Shown one piece after another: positions 14,042 to 21,635 of a stretch of DNA of 21,931 nucleotides. Location of the stretch: contig JABIRQ010000106.1 of the NCBI GenBank assembly GCA_018699755.1, positions 1 to 21,931 on the forward strand, given 5' to 3'. The DNA comes from Rhodospirillaceae bacterium. Its GTDB lineage: Bacteria; Pseudomonadota; Alphaproteobacteria; CADEGL01. Numbering within the stretch: the stretch's first letter is position 1; each line of letters begins with the position of its first letter. Below the pieces are notes generated by a model. That model worked only from the letters and a program-made list of their open reading frames with translations. It had not been told where the DNA came from and did no database searches. Made by a program: the position numbers and the translations under genes.

Positions 14042-14410
14042 ATGGATATCGACACCTATTTCCGCTTTCTGCTGGCCCTGGGCCTGGTCCTTGCGCTGAT
14101 CGTCGTGCTGGCCTGGCTGGCGCGGCGCTATGGCTTCGGCGGCGCGGGCGGCCCCAAGGGACCGCGCGGCGGGCGTATCGGCGTGGTCGAGTTCGCCCCG
14201 CTTGACGCCAAGCGGCGTCTGGTCCTGATCCGCAGAGACGCGGTCGAGCATCTGGTCCTGCTCGGCCCGGCCGGAGAGACGGTGATCGAAACCGGCATCA
14301 AAACCGGCGGAGGCGAGGATTTCGCCGCCGCCCTCGCAGCGACCGAGGACGATGCGGCGACGGATGCCGGGCTCGCCCCCTCGCCCATCGGCAAACCGGG
14401 CGCGCCATGA
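14042..14410 (+). CDS. fliO: Flagellar biosynthetic protein FliO
   Basis: A 122-residue protein that helps assemble the FliP ring of the export gate. It has one transmembrane helix at about residues 8-27 (FRFLLALGLVLALIVVLAWL), a basic/Gly-rich linker, then a small cytoplasmic domain with IGVVEFAPLDAKRRLVLIRR and VEHLVLLG, the classic FliO pattern. The C-terminus is Ala/Asp-rich and variable. The stop overlaps the fliP start (ATGA at 14407-14410), a strong sign of coupling. No clear Shine-Dalgarno precedes the ATG at 14042. FliO is poorly conserved in sequence, but the topology, motif and fliP partner make the call secure. Confidence 0.9.
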   Translation: MDIDTYFRFLLALGLVLALIVVLAWLARRYGFGGAGGPKGPRGGRIGVVEFAPLDAKRRLVLIRRDAVEHLVLLGPAGETVIETGIKTGGGEDFAAALAATEDDAATDAGLAPSPIGKPGAP

Positions 14411-15156
14411 GGGGGGCCGCGCTCCGCATTCTTCAGATTGTCGGAACCCTGCTGATCGCCGGCCCGGGCGCGGCCGTCGCCCAGGAACTGACCCTCGACT
14501 TGGGGGCCGCCGGCGGCGGCGGCTCGGCGACCGGAGCGATCATCCAGCTCGTCGCCCTGCTGACGATCCTCAGCCTGGCACCTTCGATCCTGGTGATGGT
14601 GACCTCCTTCACGCGGATCGTGATCGTGCTGTCCTTCCTGCGCAGCGCCCTGGGCCTGCAGCAGACCCCACCCAACGCGGTGCTGATCAGCCTCGCCCTC
14701 TTCCTTACCGCCTTCATCATGGCGCCGGTGCTGGAGCAATCCTACGAAGCCGGCATCGCCCCCCTGATGGCGGAGGAGATCGACGAAGCCGAAGCCTTCG
14801 AGCGCGCGGTCGCCCCGGTGCACGGCTTCATGACGCGGCAGGTGCGCGAACAGGACGTCGCCCTGTTCCTCGACATGGCCGGCGGGGAGGAGCTGGCCGG
14901 GCCCGAGGACATCCCCTTGCGCGTCCTCGTCCCCGCCTTCCTGATCTCCGAACTGCGCCGGGCTTTCGAGATCGGCTTCCTGCTGTTCATCCCCTTCCTG
15001 ATCATCGACATGGTGGTGGCGTCGATCCTGATGAGCATGGGCATGCTGATGCTGCCGCCGATCATGATCTCGTTGCCCTTCAAGCTGATCTTCTTCGTCC
15101 TGGTGGACGGCTGGTACCTGGTCGCGGGCAGCCTGGTGCAGAGCTTCGCGGTCTGA
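14407..15156 (+). CDS. fliP: Flagellar biosynthetic protein FliP
   Basis: A 249-residue export-gate protein, five copies of which form the core ring of the pore with FliR and FliQ. It has a cleavable-type signal peptide (residues 1-25, ending AAVAQE), then LAPSILVMVTSFTRIVIVLS, QQTPPNAVLISLALFLTAFI, and the highly conserved C-terminal FLISELRRAFEIGFLLFIPF, then IIDMVVASILMSMGMLMLPP. The length is normal and no key segment is missing. It overlaps fliO by four bases. Its partners fliQ, fliR and flhB are about 7 kb away on the other strand, so expression of the two halves of the gate must be matched by shared regulation rather than a shared transcript. Confidence 0.97.
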   Translation: MRGAALRILQIVGTLLIAGPGAAVAQELTLDLGAAGGGGSATGAIIQLVALLTILSLAPSILVMVTSFTRIVIVLSFLRSALGLQQTPPNAVLISLALFLTAFIMAPVLEQSYEAGIAPLMAEEIDEAEAFERAVAPVHGFMTRQVREQDVALFLDMAGGEELAGPEDIPLRVLVPAFLISELRRAFEIGFLLFIPFLIIDMVVASILMSMGMLMLPPIMISLPFKLIFFVLVDGWYLVAGSLVQSFAV

Positions 15157-15229
15157 TTTCGGCGTTTGCGCGCGGCCATCGACAAAGGCTAATCTGCCGC
15201 CCACCCTAGAAACCGGAGAGCACAGCCCC

Positions 15230-15448
15230 GTGACCCGCGACGAAATTCTGCGCGTCGAGCGCTATCTGCAAACCAAGTTCCGCAATGGCGAGATCGCCCT
15301 GCGCCAGGACCCGCAGCTCAAGGGCGCGCTGGAAGTCTGCCTGGGCGACGAGTTCATCGGCACCCTCTACCGCGACAACGACGAAGGCGAAGTGTCCTAC
15401 GCTTTCAGCATGGTCATTCTCGAGATGGACGTGCCGCGCAAGCTCTGA
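15230..15448 (+). CDS. DUF3126 family protein
   Basis: A 72-residue protein matching the alphaproteobacterial family DUF3126 over its whole length: EILRVERYLQTKF near the N-terminus, KGALEVCLGDEFIGTLYRD in the middle, and EGEVSYAFSMVILEMDV at the end. No biochemical function is established for the family. The start is a GTG at 15230 with GGAGAG nine bases upstream. It follows fliP by 73 bp in the same direction but is usually not flagellar, so it may have its own promoter. It converges with the RidA gene 19 bp away, and a dyad spans both stop codons. Confidence 0.88.
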   Translation: MTRDEILRVERYLQTKFRNGEIALRQDPQLKGALEVCLGDEFIGTLYRDNDEGEVSYAFSMVILEMDVPRKL

Positions 15449-15470
15449 CCGGATCCGCCGGCGGAGGTCA
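15446..15470. terminator. Dyad spanning two convergent stop codons, possible bidirectional terminator
   Basis: TGACC (15446-15450) and GGTCA (15466-15470) are complementary and flank the perfect 12-bp palindrome TCCGCCGGCGGA, with three unpaired bases on one side. The outer arms contain the stop codons of both the DUF3126 and RidA genes. There is no T-tract on either strand, so the terminator role is uncertain. Confidence 0.35.
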
Positions 15471-15854
15471 GTCCGCTTTCGCCGCCCAGGCGTCGATTTC
15501 GAAACGATACTCCGCGCGGGCGAGGCCCGCGACGATCAGCAGGGTGTCGGGCGGCTTGACCGGCCCCATGCGCCGCGCGAAGACCCGCTCATAGGCCGCT
15601 ACGTCGGCCCGGTCGGTCATATAGACGTTGATCCGGACGAGATCCTCGCGCGCCATGCCGATATCGGCCAGGGCCGCGAAGAGATTGCCGAAAGCCTGCT
15701 CGACCTGGGCCTCGAAACCCTCGACGACTGAGCCATCGGGCCGATTGCCGACCTGGCCGGCGATGGTCGCCAGGCGCATGCCCCCCGGCACGATCGCGCC
15801 GTGGGAATAAGTCGCCCCCGGCGCCAGGCCGGGCGGATCGAAATAGCGCAGCAT
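15468..15854 (-). CDS. RidA (YjgF/YER057c/UK114) family protein
   Basis: A 128-residue protein of the RidA superfamily, whose archetype hydrolyses reactive 2-imino/enamine acids from PLP enzymes. Family features are YSHGAIVPGG, IAGQVGNRPDGSVVEGFEAQ, and FGNLFAALADIGMAREDLVR, then INVYMTDR. The catalytic-type arginine appears in GLARAEYRFEIDAWA, matching the R-x(5)-E-I-[DE]-A signature. The usual IxxSGQ motif is IAGQ here, so it may belong to a subfamily other than archetypal RidA; hence no symbol. The ATG at 15854 is used; a GTG directly before it is an alternative, and AGGGGG lies just upstream. It follows prfB by 38 bp on the same strand. Confidence 0.88.
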   Translation of the reverse strand: MLRYFDPPGLAPGATYSHGAIVPGGMRLATIAGQVGNRPDGSVVEGFEAQVEQAFGNLFAALADIGMAREDLVRINVYMTDRADVAAYERVFARRMGPVKPPDTLLIVAGLARAEYRFEIDAWAAKAD

Positions 15855-15892
15855 CACAGGCCCCCTCTCCCTTCGCGCAAAACCCCGCGCGC

Positions 15893-17036
15893 CTAGCTAT
15901 CTTCCGCGTCGACTTCCACGTCCGCCCGGCTTTCGCCGCCCTTGAGACGGGCGGCCAGGGACGCCTCCAGGAAGCGATCGATATCGCCGTCGAGCACGGC
16001 CTGGGTGGCGCTCGTCTCGACCGATGTCCGCAGATCCTTGACCATCTGATAGGGGTGCAGGACGTAGGACCGGATCTGGTGGCCCCAGCCGATATCGCTT
16101 CTCGAATCGGCCTGGGCCTGGGCCTCATCCTCGCGCCTCTGCAGCTCGGCCTCGTAGAGGCGGGCCTTGAGCATGGCCGTCGCCGTCGCCCGGTTGCGGT
16201 GCTGGGAGCGGTCGCTCTGACTCTGCACCACGATGCCCGTGGGCAGATGGGTGATGCGCACCGCGCTGTCGGTCTTGTTGACATGCTGCCCGCCGGCGCC
16301 GGAAGCGCGGTAGGTGTCGACGCGCAGGTCCTTGTCCTCGATCTCGACGGTGATGTCGTCGTCGACCACGGGATAGACCCAGACGGAGGCGAAGCTGGTA
16401 TGACGCCGCGCACTCGAATCGAAGGGCGAGATGCGGACCAGCCGGTGGACCCCCGATTCGGTCTTCAGCCAGCCATAGGCGTTGTCGCCCGAAATCCGCA
16501 TGGAAGCGGATTTGATGCCCGCTTCCTCGCCCGGGCTTTCTTCCAGCCATTCCAGCTTGTAGTCGTGAGCATCGGCCCAGCGGCCGTACATCCGGGCCAG
16601 CATCTCGGCCCAGTCCTGGCTTTCCGTCCCGCCGGCGCCGGCGTGGACCTCAAGATAGCAGTCGTTCGCGTCGGCCTCGCCCGAGAGCAAGCTTTCGAGC
16701 TCCAGCTTGGCGACCTGGTCGCGCAGCGCGCTCAGGGCCGACTCGGCTTCGGCAAGGGCGCCTTCGTCGCCCTCCTCCTCGGCCATTTCGGCGAGGAGGA
16801 CGCCTTCCTCGAACGCGCCCCTTAAGGAATCGTAGCCGACGACCGCGCGCTCGGTCCGCGTGCGTTCGCGCATGACCTTCCGGGCGCGCTCGGAATCGTT
16901 CCAGAGGTCGGGATCCTCGGCTTCGGCATTCAGTTCGTCCAGCCGGGCGCGCGCCGTCTCGAGGTCAAAGAGACCTCCTCAGCAGCGCCATCGACTGCTC
17001 GATTTCCTCGACGGTGGCTTGAAGTTCGGCGCGCAT
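15893..17036 (-). CDS. prfB: Peptide chain release factor 2, made by programmed +1 frameshift
   Basis: RF2 recognises UGA and UAA stop codons. Translation starts at an ATG at 17036 (MRAELQATVEEIEQSMALLR) and meets an in-frame TGA at codon 24 (16965-16967). Reading resumes in the +1 frame as DLETARARLDELNAEAEDPD and continues to 15893, giving about 380 residues. The tripeptide anticodon SPF is at residues 203-205 and the catalytic GGQ at 248-250 in GAGGQHVNKTDS, nearly the E. coli positions. The C-terminus carries an acidic extension ending EVDAEDS. A caller using only the downstream frame would start wrongly near 16873. It lies between PBP1A (82 bp upstream) and the RidA gene. Production is autoregulated by the frameshift, since low RF2 favours shifting. 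Confidence 0.96.
16964..16979 (-). promoter_or_regulatory. prfB programmed +1 frameshift signal
   Basis: The minus strand reads AGGAGGTCTCTTTGAC. An internal Shine-Dalgarno AGGAGG (16974-16979), a three-base spacer, the slippery CTT codon, the TGA stop and a following C reproduce the E. coli prfB site with identical spacing. Slippage from CTT to TTT places the ribosome on GAC (Asp24). The protein frames on the two sides join exactly here. Confidence 0.95.
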
Positions 17037-17118
17037 GTCGTGCTTCGCTCCCCATTGTTCAGCCCGGCGCGGGCCAGGCCGGATTCCTAGCCGGACACGT
17101 GGTCCCCCCGCAAGGGCG

Positions 17119-19674
17119 CTAGTAGAGGCCGCCGGTCCCGACGGCGGTTTCGGCCGGCCGCACGGCGGGCGAAGACCCACCCGACCCGCCGCCATAGGCG
17201 CTGTCGTCATAGCCACTGCCGTCATAGACGGTCTGCGCCGAACCGCGGGCAGGCACCGTGCCCGGCTTGAAGGCTTCCAGGATCACCTTGCTGTCACCCG
17301 GCCCCGCGGGCACGCCCGTCTCGCGGTTGACGCGCACCAGACGCACGCCGGGCGGAACCCGGAAAGGAATGGCCGGCCGGTCCGCCAGGGCCTCGGCCAT
17401 GAAATCGCGGAAGATCGGCGCGGCGGCGGACGATCCCGTCTCCTTCGCGCCGAGGGTCTTCGGCTGGTCGAAGCCGACGAAAACCCCGACCGCCAGATCC
17501 GGCGCGAAGCCAACGAACCAGGTGTCGAAGGATTCGTTCGTGGTGCCGGTCTTGCCGGCCAGGGGCTTGCCCACGGCAGCGACCCGGACGCCGGTGCCGC
17601 GCTGGACCACGCCTTCGAGCATGGAGACGACCTGATAGGCGCTGATCGGGTCGACCACCTGCTCGCGCGTATCCGGCACGAAGGGCACCGGCTGGTCGTG
17701 CCATGCCGTCGCGGCGCATCCGTCGCAGGGGCGCTGGTCGTGGCGATAGACGGTCTCGCCGTTGTGATCCTGCACCCGGTCGATCAGGGTCGGGGTGATC
17801 CGCTTGCCGCCATTCACCAGCATGGCATAGGCCGTGGTCAGGCGCAGAACGGTCGTCTCGCCCGCGCCGAGCGCCAGGGACAAATGCTCCGGCAGATCGT
17901 CGACGACGCCCAGGCGCTCCGCCGTCTCGGCGACCTTGTCCATACCGATATGCTGCGCCAGGCGCACGGTCATCAGGTTACGCGACTTCTCCAGGCCCAG
18001 GCGCATCGTGCTCGGCCCGTAGAACTTGTTGGAATAGTTCGACGGCTTCCATTTGCCGAGACCGGCGCCCTGATCGATGACGAAGGGTCCGTCGACGATG
18101 ATCGATGACGGCGTGAAGCCGTTGTCGAGGGCCGTCAGATAGACGATGGGCTTGAAGGCGGAACCCGGCTGGCGCATCGCCTGGGTCGCCCTGTTGAATT
18201 CGCTGCCCTCCTGGCTCCAACCGCCGCTCATCGCCAGGATGCGCCCGGTATGGGGGTCGAGTGCGACCAGGGCGCCCTGAACGTCGGGGATCTGGCGCAG
18301 GGCATAGGTTCCTTCGGGATAGGCCTTGCCGTCGTCATCCTCGGTGACCGCTTCGACCGCGACGACATCGCCGACGGCCAGCACATCGGTCAGCTTGCGC
18401 GGCGCGTTTCCGAACCGCTGATCCTCCAGCCAAGCCCGCGCCCAGCGGGCTTCCGAGAAGGGGATCGTCCCCTCACCCTGCGCGCCTCCCCCATCCGCGA
18501 CCTCGGAATCCGCGCCGTCACCATCCGCAACCGCCGGGTTCGCGACCTTCGGGTCCCCGACCGACGCTTCGGCCGCCAGGCCGATGCGCGCCGATTTCTC
18601 GTCCACATCAAGGACCACCGCCATCCTCCACGGCGCCAGGCCCGGCGGCGGCCCGACCGCGGCGAGCCGCTCGGACCAATCCGGGCCAAGGGCGATCGTC
18701 GCCAGCGGGCCGCGCCAGCCGTGGCGTCGGTCGTAGGTGATCAAGCCGGCGCGCAGCACGCGATCGGCAATCTCCTGAAGAGCCGGATCGAGAGTCGTGC
18801 GCACCGAAAGTCCGCCGCCGTAAAGTCCGCTTTCCCCGAAGCGGCCGATCAGCTCGCGCCGCACCTCCTCGGCAAAATAAGGAGCGCTGGCACTTTGCGT
18901 TTCCGCCCGGCCGCGCGTCTCCAGCGGCTCGAGCTTCGCCTCGGTCGCGCTCTCGTCGTCGATCAAGCCTTCCTCAAGCATGCGGTCGATGACCCAGTTC
19001 CGGCGGTCGATGGCCGCGGCGTATCGGCGTGTCGGGTGATAGTTGTTCGGCGCCTTGGGCAGAGCCGCCAGATAGGCCGCTTCGGCCAAGGTCAACGCGG
19101 CGAGCGGCTTGTCGAAATAGTTCAACGCCGCCGCCGCGGCGCCATAGGAGCCGAGCCCGAGATAAATCTCATTCATGTAAAGCTCGAGAATGCGCTCTTT
19201 GGTGAAGGCCTTCTCGATTCGGAAAGCCAGAAGCGCTTCCTTGATCTTGCGCTCGATCGAAACTTCGTTGGTCAGCAGGAAGTTCTTTGCGACCTGCTGG
19301 GTGATCGTGGAGGCTCCGACGGGGCGGCGGTCCTTGCCGAGATTCTTAAGATTCTGCAGGGCAGCGCGGGCGATGCTGAGCGGGTTGACCCCGGGATGCT
19401 CGTAGAAATCCGCATCTTCGGCCGCCAGGAAGGCATCGATAACTCGTTTCGGGATGGCTTCGATAGGCACGAAGACGCGTTTCTCTGTGGCGAATTCGGC
19501 GAGCAGCCGGCCGTCGGCCGCGTGAACGCGGGTCACCGTGGGCGGATCGTAATCGGCGAGCTGGCGGTGTTCGGGCAGGCCCTTGCTGTAGTGCCATAGA
19601 CCGAACAGCGCGCCCCCGACACCGATCAGGGCCAACACGAACAGGAAAACGAAGAAGCGAATCAGCAGGCGCAT
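17119..19674 (-). CDS. mrcA: Penicillin-binding protein 1A, bifunctional transglycosylase/transpeptidase
   Basis: An 851-residue class A PBP that polymerises and cross-links peptidoglycan in the periplasm. One N-terminal membrane anchor (residues 3-28) is followed by the GT51 domain with catalytic Glu86 in AAEDADFYEHPG, then GASTITQQVAKN and RKIKEALLAFRIE. The transpeptidase domain has Ser505 in SAFK, SRN at 564-566 and KTG at 708-710 in AGKTGTTNES. Between the domains, in the OB-like region, is a low-complexity Ala/Asp/Gly stretch (about 371-402), and the tail is Gly/Ser-rich. The ATG at 19674 is used; a GTG 15 bases upstream is possible and neither has a strong ribosome site. It lies between the amidase and prfB genes, a conserved alphaproteobacterial order. 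Confidence 0.94.
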   Translation of the reverse strand: MRLLIRFFVFLFVLALIGVGGALFGLWHYSKGLPEHRQLADYDPPTVTRVHAADGRLLAEFATEKRVFVPIEAIPKRVIDAFLAAEDADFYEHPGVNPLSIARAALQNLKNLGKDRRPVGASTITQQVAKNFLLTNEVSIERKIKEALLAFRIEKAFTKERILELYMNEIYLGLGSYGAAAAALNYFDKPLAALTLAEAAYLAALPKAPNNYHPTRRYAAAIDRRNWVIDRMLEEGLIDDESATEAKLEPLETRGRAETQSASAPYFAEEVRRELIGRFGESGLYGGGLSVRTTLDPALQEIADRVLRAGLITYDRRHGWRGPLATIALGPDWSERLAAVGPPPGLAPWRMAVVLDVDEKSARIGLAAEASVGDPKVANPAVADGDGADSEVADGGGAQGEGTIPFSEARWARAWLEDQRFGNAPRKLTDVLAVGDVVAVEAVTEDDDGKAYPEGTYALRQIPDVQGALVALDPHTGRILAMSGGWSQEGSEFNRATQAMRQPGSAFKPIVYLTALDNGFTPSSIIVDGPFVIDQGAGLGKWKPSNYSNKFYGPSTMRLGLEKSRNLMTVRLAQHIGMDKVAETAERLGVVDDLPEHLSLALGAGETTVLRLTTAYAMLVNGGKRITPTLIDRVQDHNGETVYRHDQRPCDGCAATAWHDQPVPFVPDTREQVVDPISAYQVVSMLEGVVQRGTGVRVAAVGKPLAGKTGTTNESFDTWFVGFAPDLAVGVFVGFDQPKTLGAKETGSSAAAPIFRDFMAEALADRPAIPFRVPPGVRLVRVNRETGVPAGPGDSKVILEAFKPGTVPARGSAQTVYDGSGYDDSAYGGGSGGSSPAVRPAETAVGTGGLY

Positions 19675-19731
19675 GGGTCTTTCGGCCACCCGAGCCGCAG
19701 CCCGACGGCACTTGGTCCAGATTGCCGTTTC

Positions 19732-19760
19732 GTTATGGCAGCTTGCAGGGTGGCGCGCAA
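19732..19760 (-). promoter_or_regulatory. Possible promoter of the PBP1A gene
   Basis: On the minus strand TTGCGC (19755-19760) and CATAAC (19732-19737) are separated by 17 bp, matching sigma-70 elements at four positions each. It would give a leader of about 50 nt. The 129-bp gap from the amidase makes an own promoter reasonable; weak evidence. Confidence 0.3.
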
Positions 19761-19818
19761 TTGTGGCCGGGCTATGGCCGCCGGCTCTCCTGGCTCCGCT
19801 CCGCCGGAGGCGTCCCGC

Positions 19819-21114
19819 CTAGGAACGGGAAAGCTGATCGTGGTGGGCAAAATAGCGGTCGATGGCCTGCACGATCGCAACGGCCAGTTTACGCCGATGG
19901 GCTTTCGACTTGAGGTTCTTTTCCTCGGTCGGATTGGACAGGTAGCCCATCTCAAGAAGCACCGAAGGCACGTCCGGCGCCTTGAGGACCGCGAATCCGG
20001 CGAATCGGTGGCTCTTCTGCAAGGTGCCGGTGGCGCGGCGCAATTCGCCGATCAGCATGTTCGCGAAGCGCGCGCCCTCGTTCATGCTTTCGCGCTGGGC
20101 GAGGTCGATCAGGATGTCCGTGACCTCCGGATTCTCCTGGGCGAGATTCACGCCAGCGATGATATCCGCCTTGTTTTCCTTGGCGGCCAGCTTTTCGGCT
20201 TCCTTGTCCGACGCGTTTTCCGACAGGGTATAGACCGAGGCGCCCTTGACCTTGGCGCTGCCGATCGAATCGGCATGGATCGAAATGAAGAGATCGGCGC
20301 CCGCATCGCGCGCGAGAGCGACCCGGTCGCGCAGACGGATGAAGATATCGCGGTCGCGCGTCATGATGGCCTTGTAACGGCCGGTCGCCTCGAGCTGTTC
20401 CTTGATTTCCAGCGCGGCGGCCAGGGCGATCGCCTTCTCGCGCGTGCCGCCATGGCCGATCGCTCCCGGATCGACCCCACCATGCCCCGGATCGATGACC
20501 ACGACCCTGGGGCCTACACGGGCCGCCGCCTTCCCCATATCCGGCACCGGCGGCTTGCGAACCTGCATATCCGGGCTGAAACCCGCCGATTTTTCGACGC
20601 TGGATGTTTGGGAGGGTTTTTCGGGGGGCTTTTCAAGGGCCGATGCGGGCGTTTCGATCGCCGTCAAGCGCGCCTCGTCGTCGAAGGTCGCCGGGGTCAC
20701 CGGCTCCAGGTCCAGGACGAATCGATGGCCCTGATCGCCGGACGGCGGCAAAAGGAAGGAGCGCTTGACGCGCACCGGCTTGTTCACATCGAGGACGATC
20801 CTCGTGGTGCCCGGACGGAACAGGCCATAGCGGAAGCCCGAAACGACACCGCGGCCGACATTGGCGGTTTCGCCGGACAGGCGCCACGCGACTTCGGACA
20901 TATCGATGACGACCCGGTAGGGATCGGGCAGGGTGAAGATCTGGAATCCGACCGGCTCGCTCAACTCCACGACGAAGCGGGTCGCCTGGTCCTGCATCCC
21001 GAAACGGACATCGGTCGCCGCCGGCTTCGCGGCGGCGAACCCGGTCGACACGGTCGACGCGGCGATCAACATGCCGGCGACCAGCGCGACTATTGTCCCT
21101 TTTCCAATCGACAT
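19819..21114 (-). CDS. amiC: N-acetylmuramoyl-L-alanine amidase with AMIN domain (AmiC type)
   Basis: A 431-residue periplasmic zinc amidase that removes stem peptides from peptidoglycan during septum splitting. A signal peptide spans residues 1-28 (hydrophobic core VALVAGMLIAAS, cut near GFAAA). The AMIN domain (about 34-138) targets the enzyme to the wall. After a Pro/Glu/Lys-rich linker (150-200), the Amidase_3 domain runs from 202 to 425. Zinc ligands are His211 (DPGHGG), Glu226 (REKAIAL) and His280 (ISIHADS), with catalytic Glu388 in LLEMGYLSNP. An insertion around 300-345 (SDKEAEKLAAKENKADII onward) resembles the autoinhibitory helix region relieved by EnvC-like activators. AAAGG precedes the ATG. 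It is divergent from rne and followed by PBP1A. Confidence 0.93.
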   Translation of the reverse strand: MSIGKGTIVALVAGMLIAASTVSTGFAAAKPAATDVRFGMQDQATRFVVELSEPVGFQIFTLPDPYRVVIDMSEVAWRLSGETANVGRGVVSGFRYGLFRPGTTRIVLDVNKPVRVKRSFLLPPSGDQGHRFVLDLEPVTPATFDDEARLTAIETPASALEKPPEKPSQTSSVEKSAGFSPDMQVRKPPVPDMGKAAARVGPRVVVIDPGHGGVDPGAIGHGGTREKAIALAAALEIKEQLEATGRYKAIMTRDRDIFIRLRDRVALARDAGADLFISIHADSIGSAKVKGASVYTLSENASDKEAEKLAAKENKADIIAGVNLAQENPEVTDILIDLAQRESMNEGARFANMLIGELRRATGTLQKSHRFAGFAVLKAPDVPSVLLEMGYLSNPTEEKNLKSKAHRRKLAVAIVQAIDRYFAHHDQLSRS

Positions 21115-21143
21115 CTTTGAACCTTTAGTGCTCGATCCTCCAA

Positions 21144-21173
21144 GTTATAGGCATACACTCGCGAATACTTCAA
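21144..21173 (-). promoter_or_regulatory. Sigma-70-like promoter of the amidase gene
   Basis: On the minus strand TTGAAG (21168-21173) and TATAAC (21144-21149, five of six matches) are 18 bp apart. Transcription would start near 21137, about 22 nt before the ATG, with AAAGG in the leader. This is the best promoter match in the window. Confidence 0.55.
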
Positions 21174-21257
21174 GCATTCCGTCCAAAACTGCGGGCGACA
21201 ACCACAAGCAGTGCCAAGACGAGGACAAGGGACGAGCACGGAAGGCAGGCCCGAAAC

Positions 21258-21284
21258 ATTGGCGTTGTGGACATACGCGCCAAT
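21258..21284. promoter_or_regulatory. Inverted repeat at the rne promoter, possible operator
   Basis: ATTGGCG and CGCCAAT are perfect seven-base inverted repeats separated by 13 bp. The dyad covers the -35 element and most of the spacer of the candidate rne promoter, a place where a dimeric regulator could act. No regulator is identified. Confidence 0.4.
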
Positions 21285-21293
21285 CCCTATTCT
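21265..21293 (+). promoter_or_regulatory. Candidate rne promoter
   Basis: TTGTGG (21265-21270) and TATTCT (21288-21293) are spaced by exactly 17 bp. Matches to consensus are three and four of six. Transcription would begin near 21300 and give a leader of about 336 nt before rne. Confidence 0.35.
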
Positions 21294-21299
21294 CAATCC

Positions 21300-21635
21300 T
21301 GCACGGATGCATCATGAATGGTAGGGTTTCGCCGTTTGGGCCCGACGGGCCGCTTCGTGCGTCACATTCGCGGGCTGTCGGCCCGCGACAGATATAGAGA
21401 CAACACGTGAATCACACCATGACGCAACCACATGCGTCTTCTTTGGAATCAACATGGAATCCGGCACTGGCGACGACCGCCCGACTGGCGGCGTGGCAAC
21501 CGGACGGCGCATCCGCGATCAGCGGTTTGCGCCCGTCCCGCCATGACGCGCGCCGCCGGCTTCCCGCCCCGCCTGCCCCTTGCCGTCCCTGTGCGGACGG
21601 CCGGACGCGCGGCGCGTCAGTTGGAGAACAACTTC
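21300..21635 (+). promoter_or_regulatory. Long structured 5' leader of rne
   Basis: No convincing gene lies between the amidase and rne starts (21115-21635). The rne side holds a series of local hairpins: GGCCC/GGGCC at 21339-21351; TCGCGGGC/GCCCGCGA at 21368-21388; GACGCA/TGCGTC at 21421-21438 followed by TTCTTT; GCCGTCC/GGACGGC at 21582-21601; GACGCG/CGCGTC at 21604-21618; and AGTTG/CAACT at 21619-21633, whose loop GAGAA holds part of the rne ribosome site. RNase E autoregulates through its own 5' leader in E. coli; a similar role is inferred here, and no known family match is claimed. Confidence 0.5.

Noticed and set aside
17037..17118. GCCCG/CGGGC hairpin between the PBP1A and prfB genes as a terminator
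   Set aside because: Only five base pairs and no T-tract; too weak to call in GC-rich DNA.
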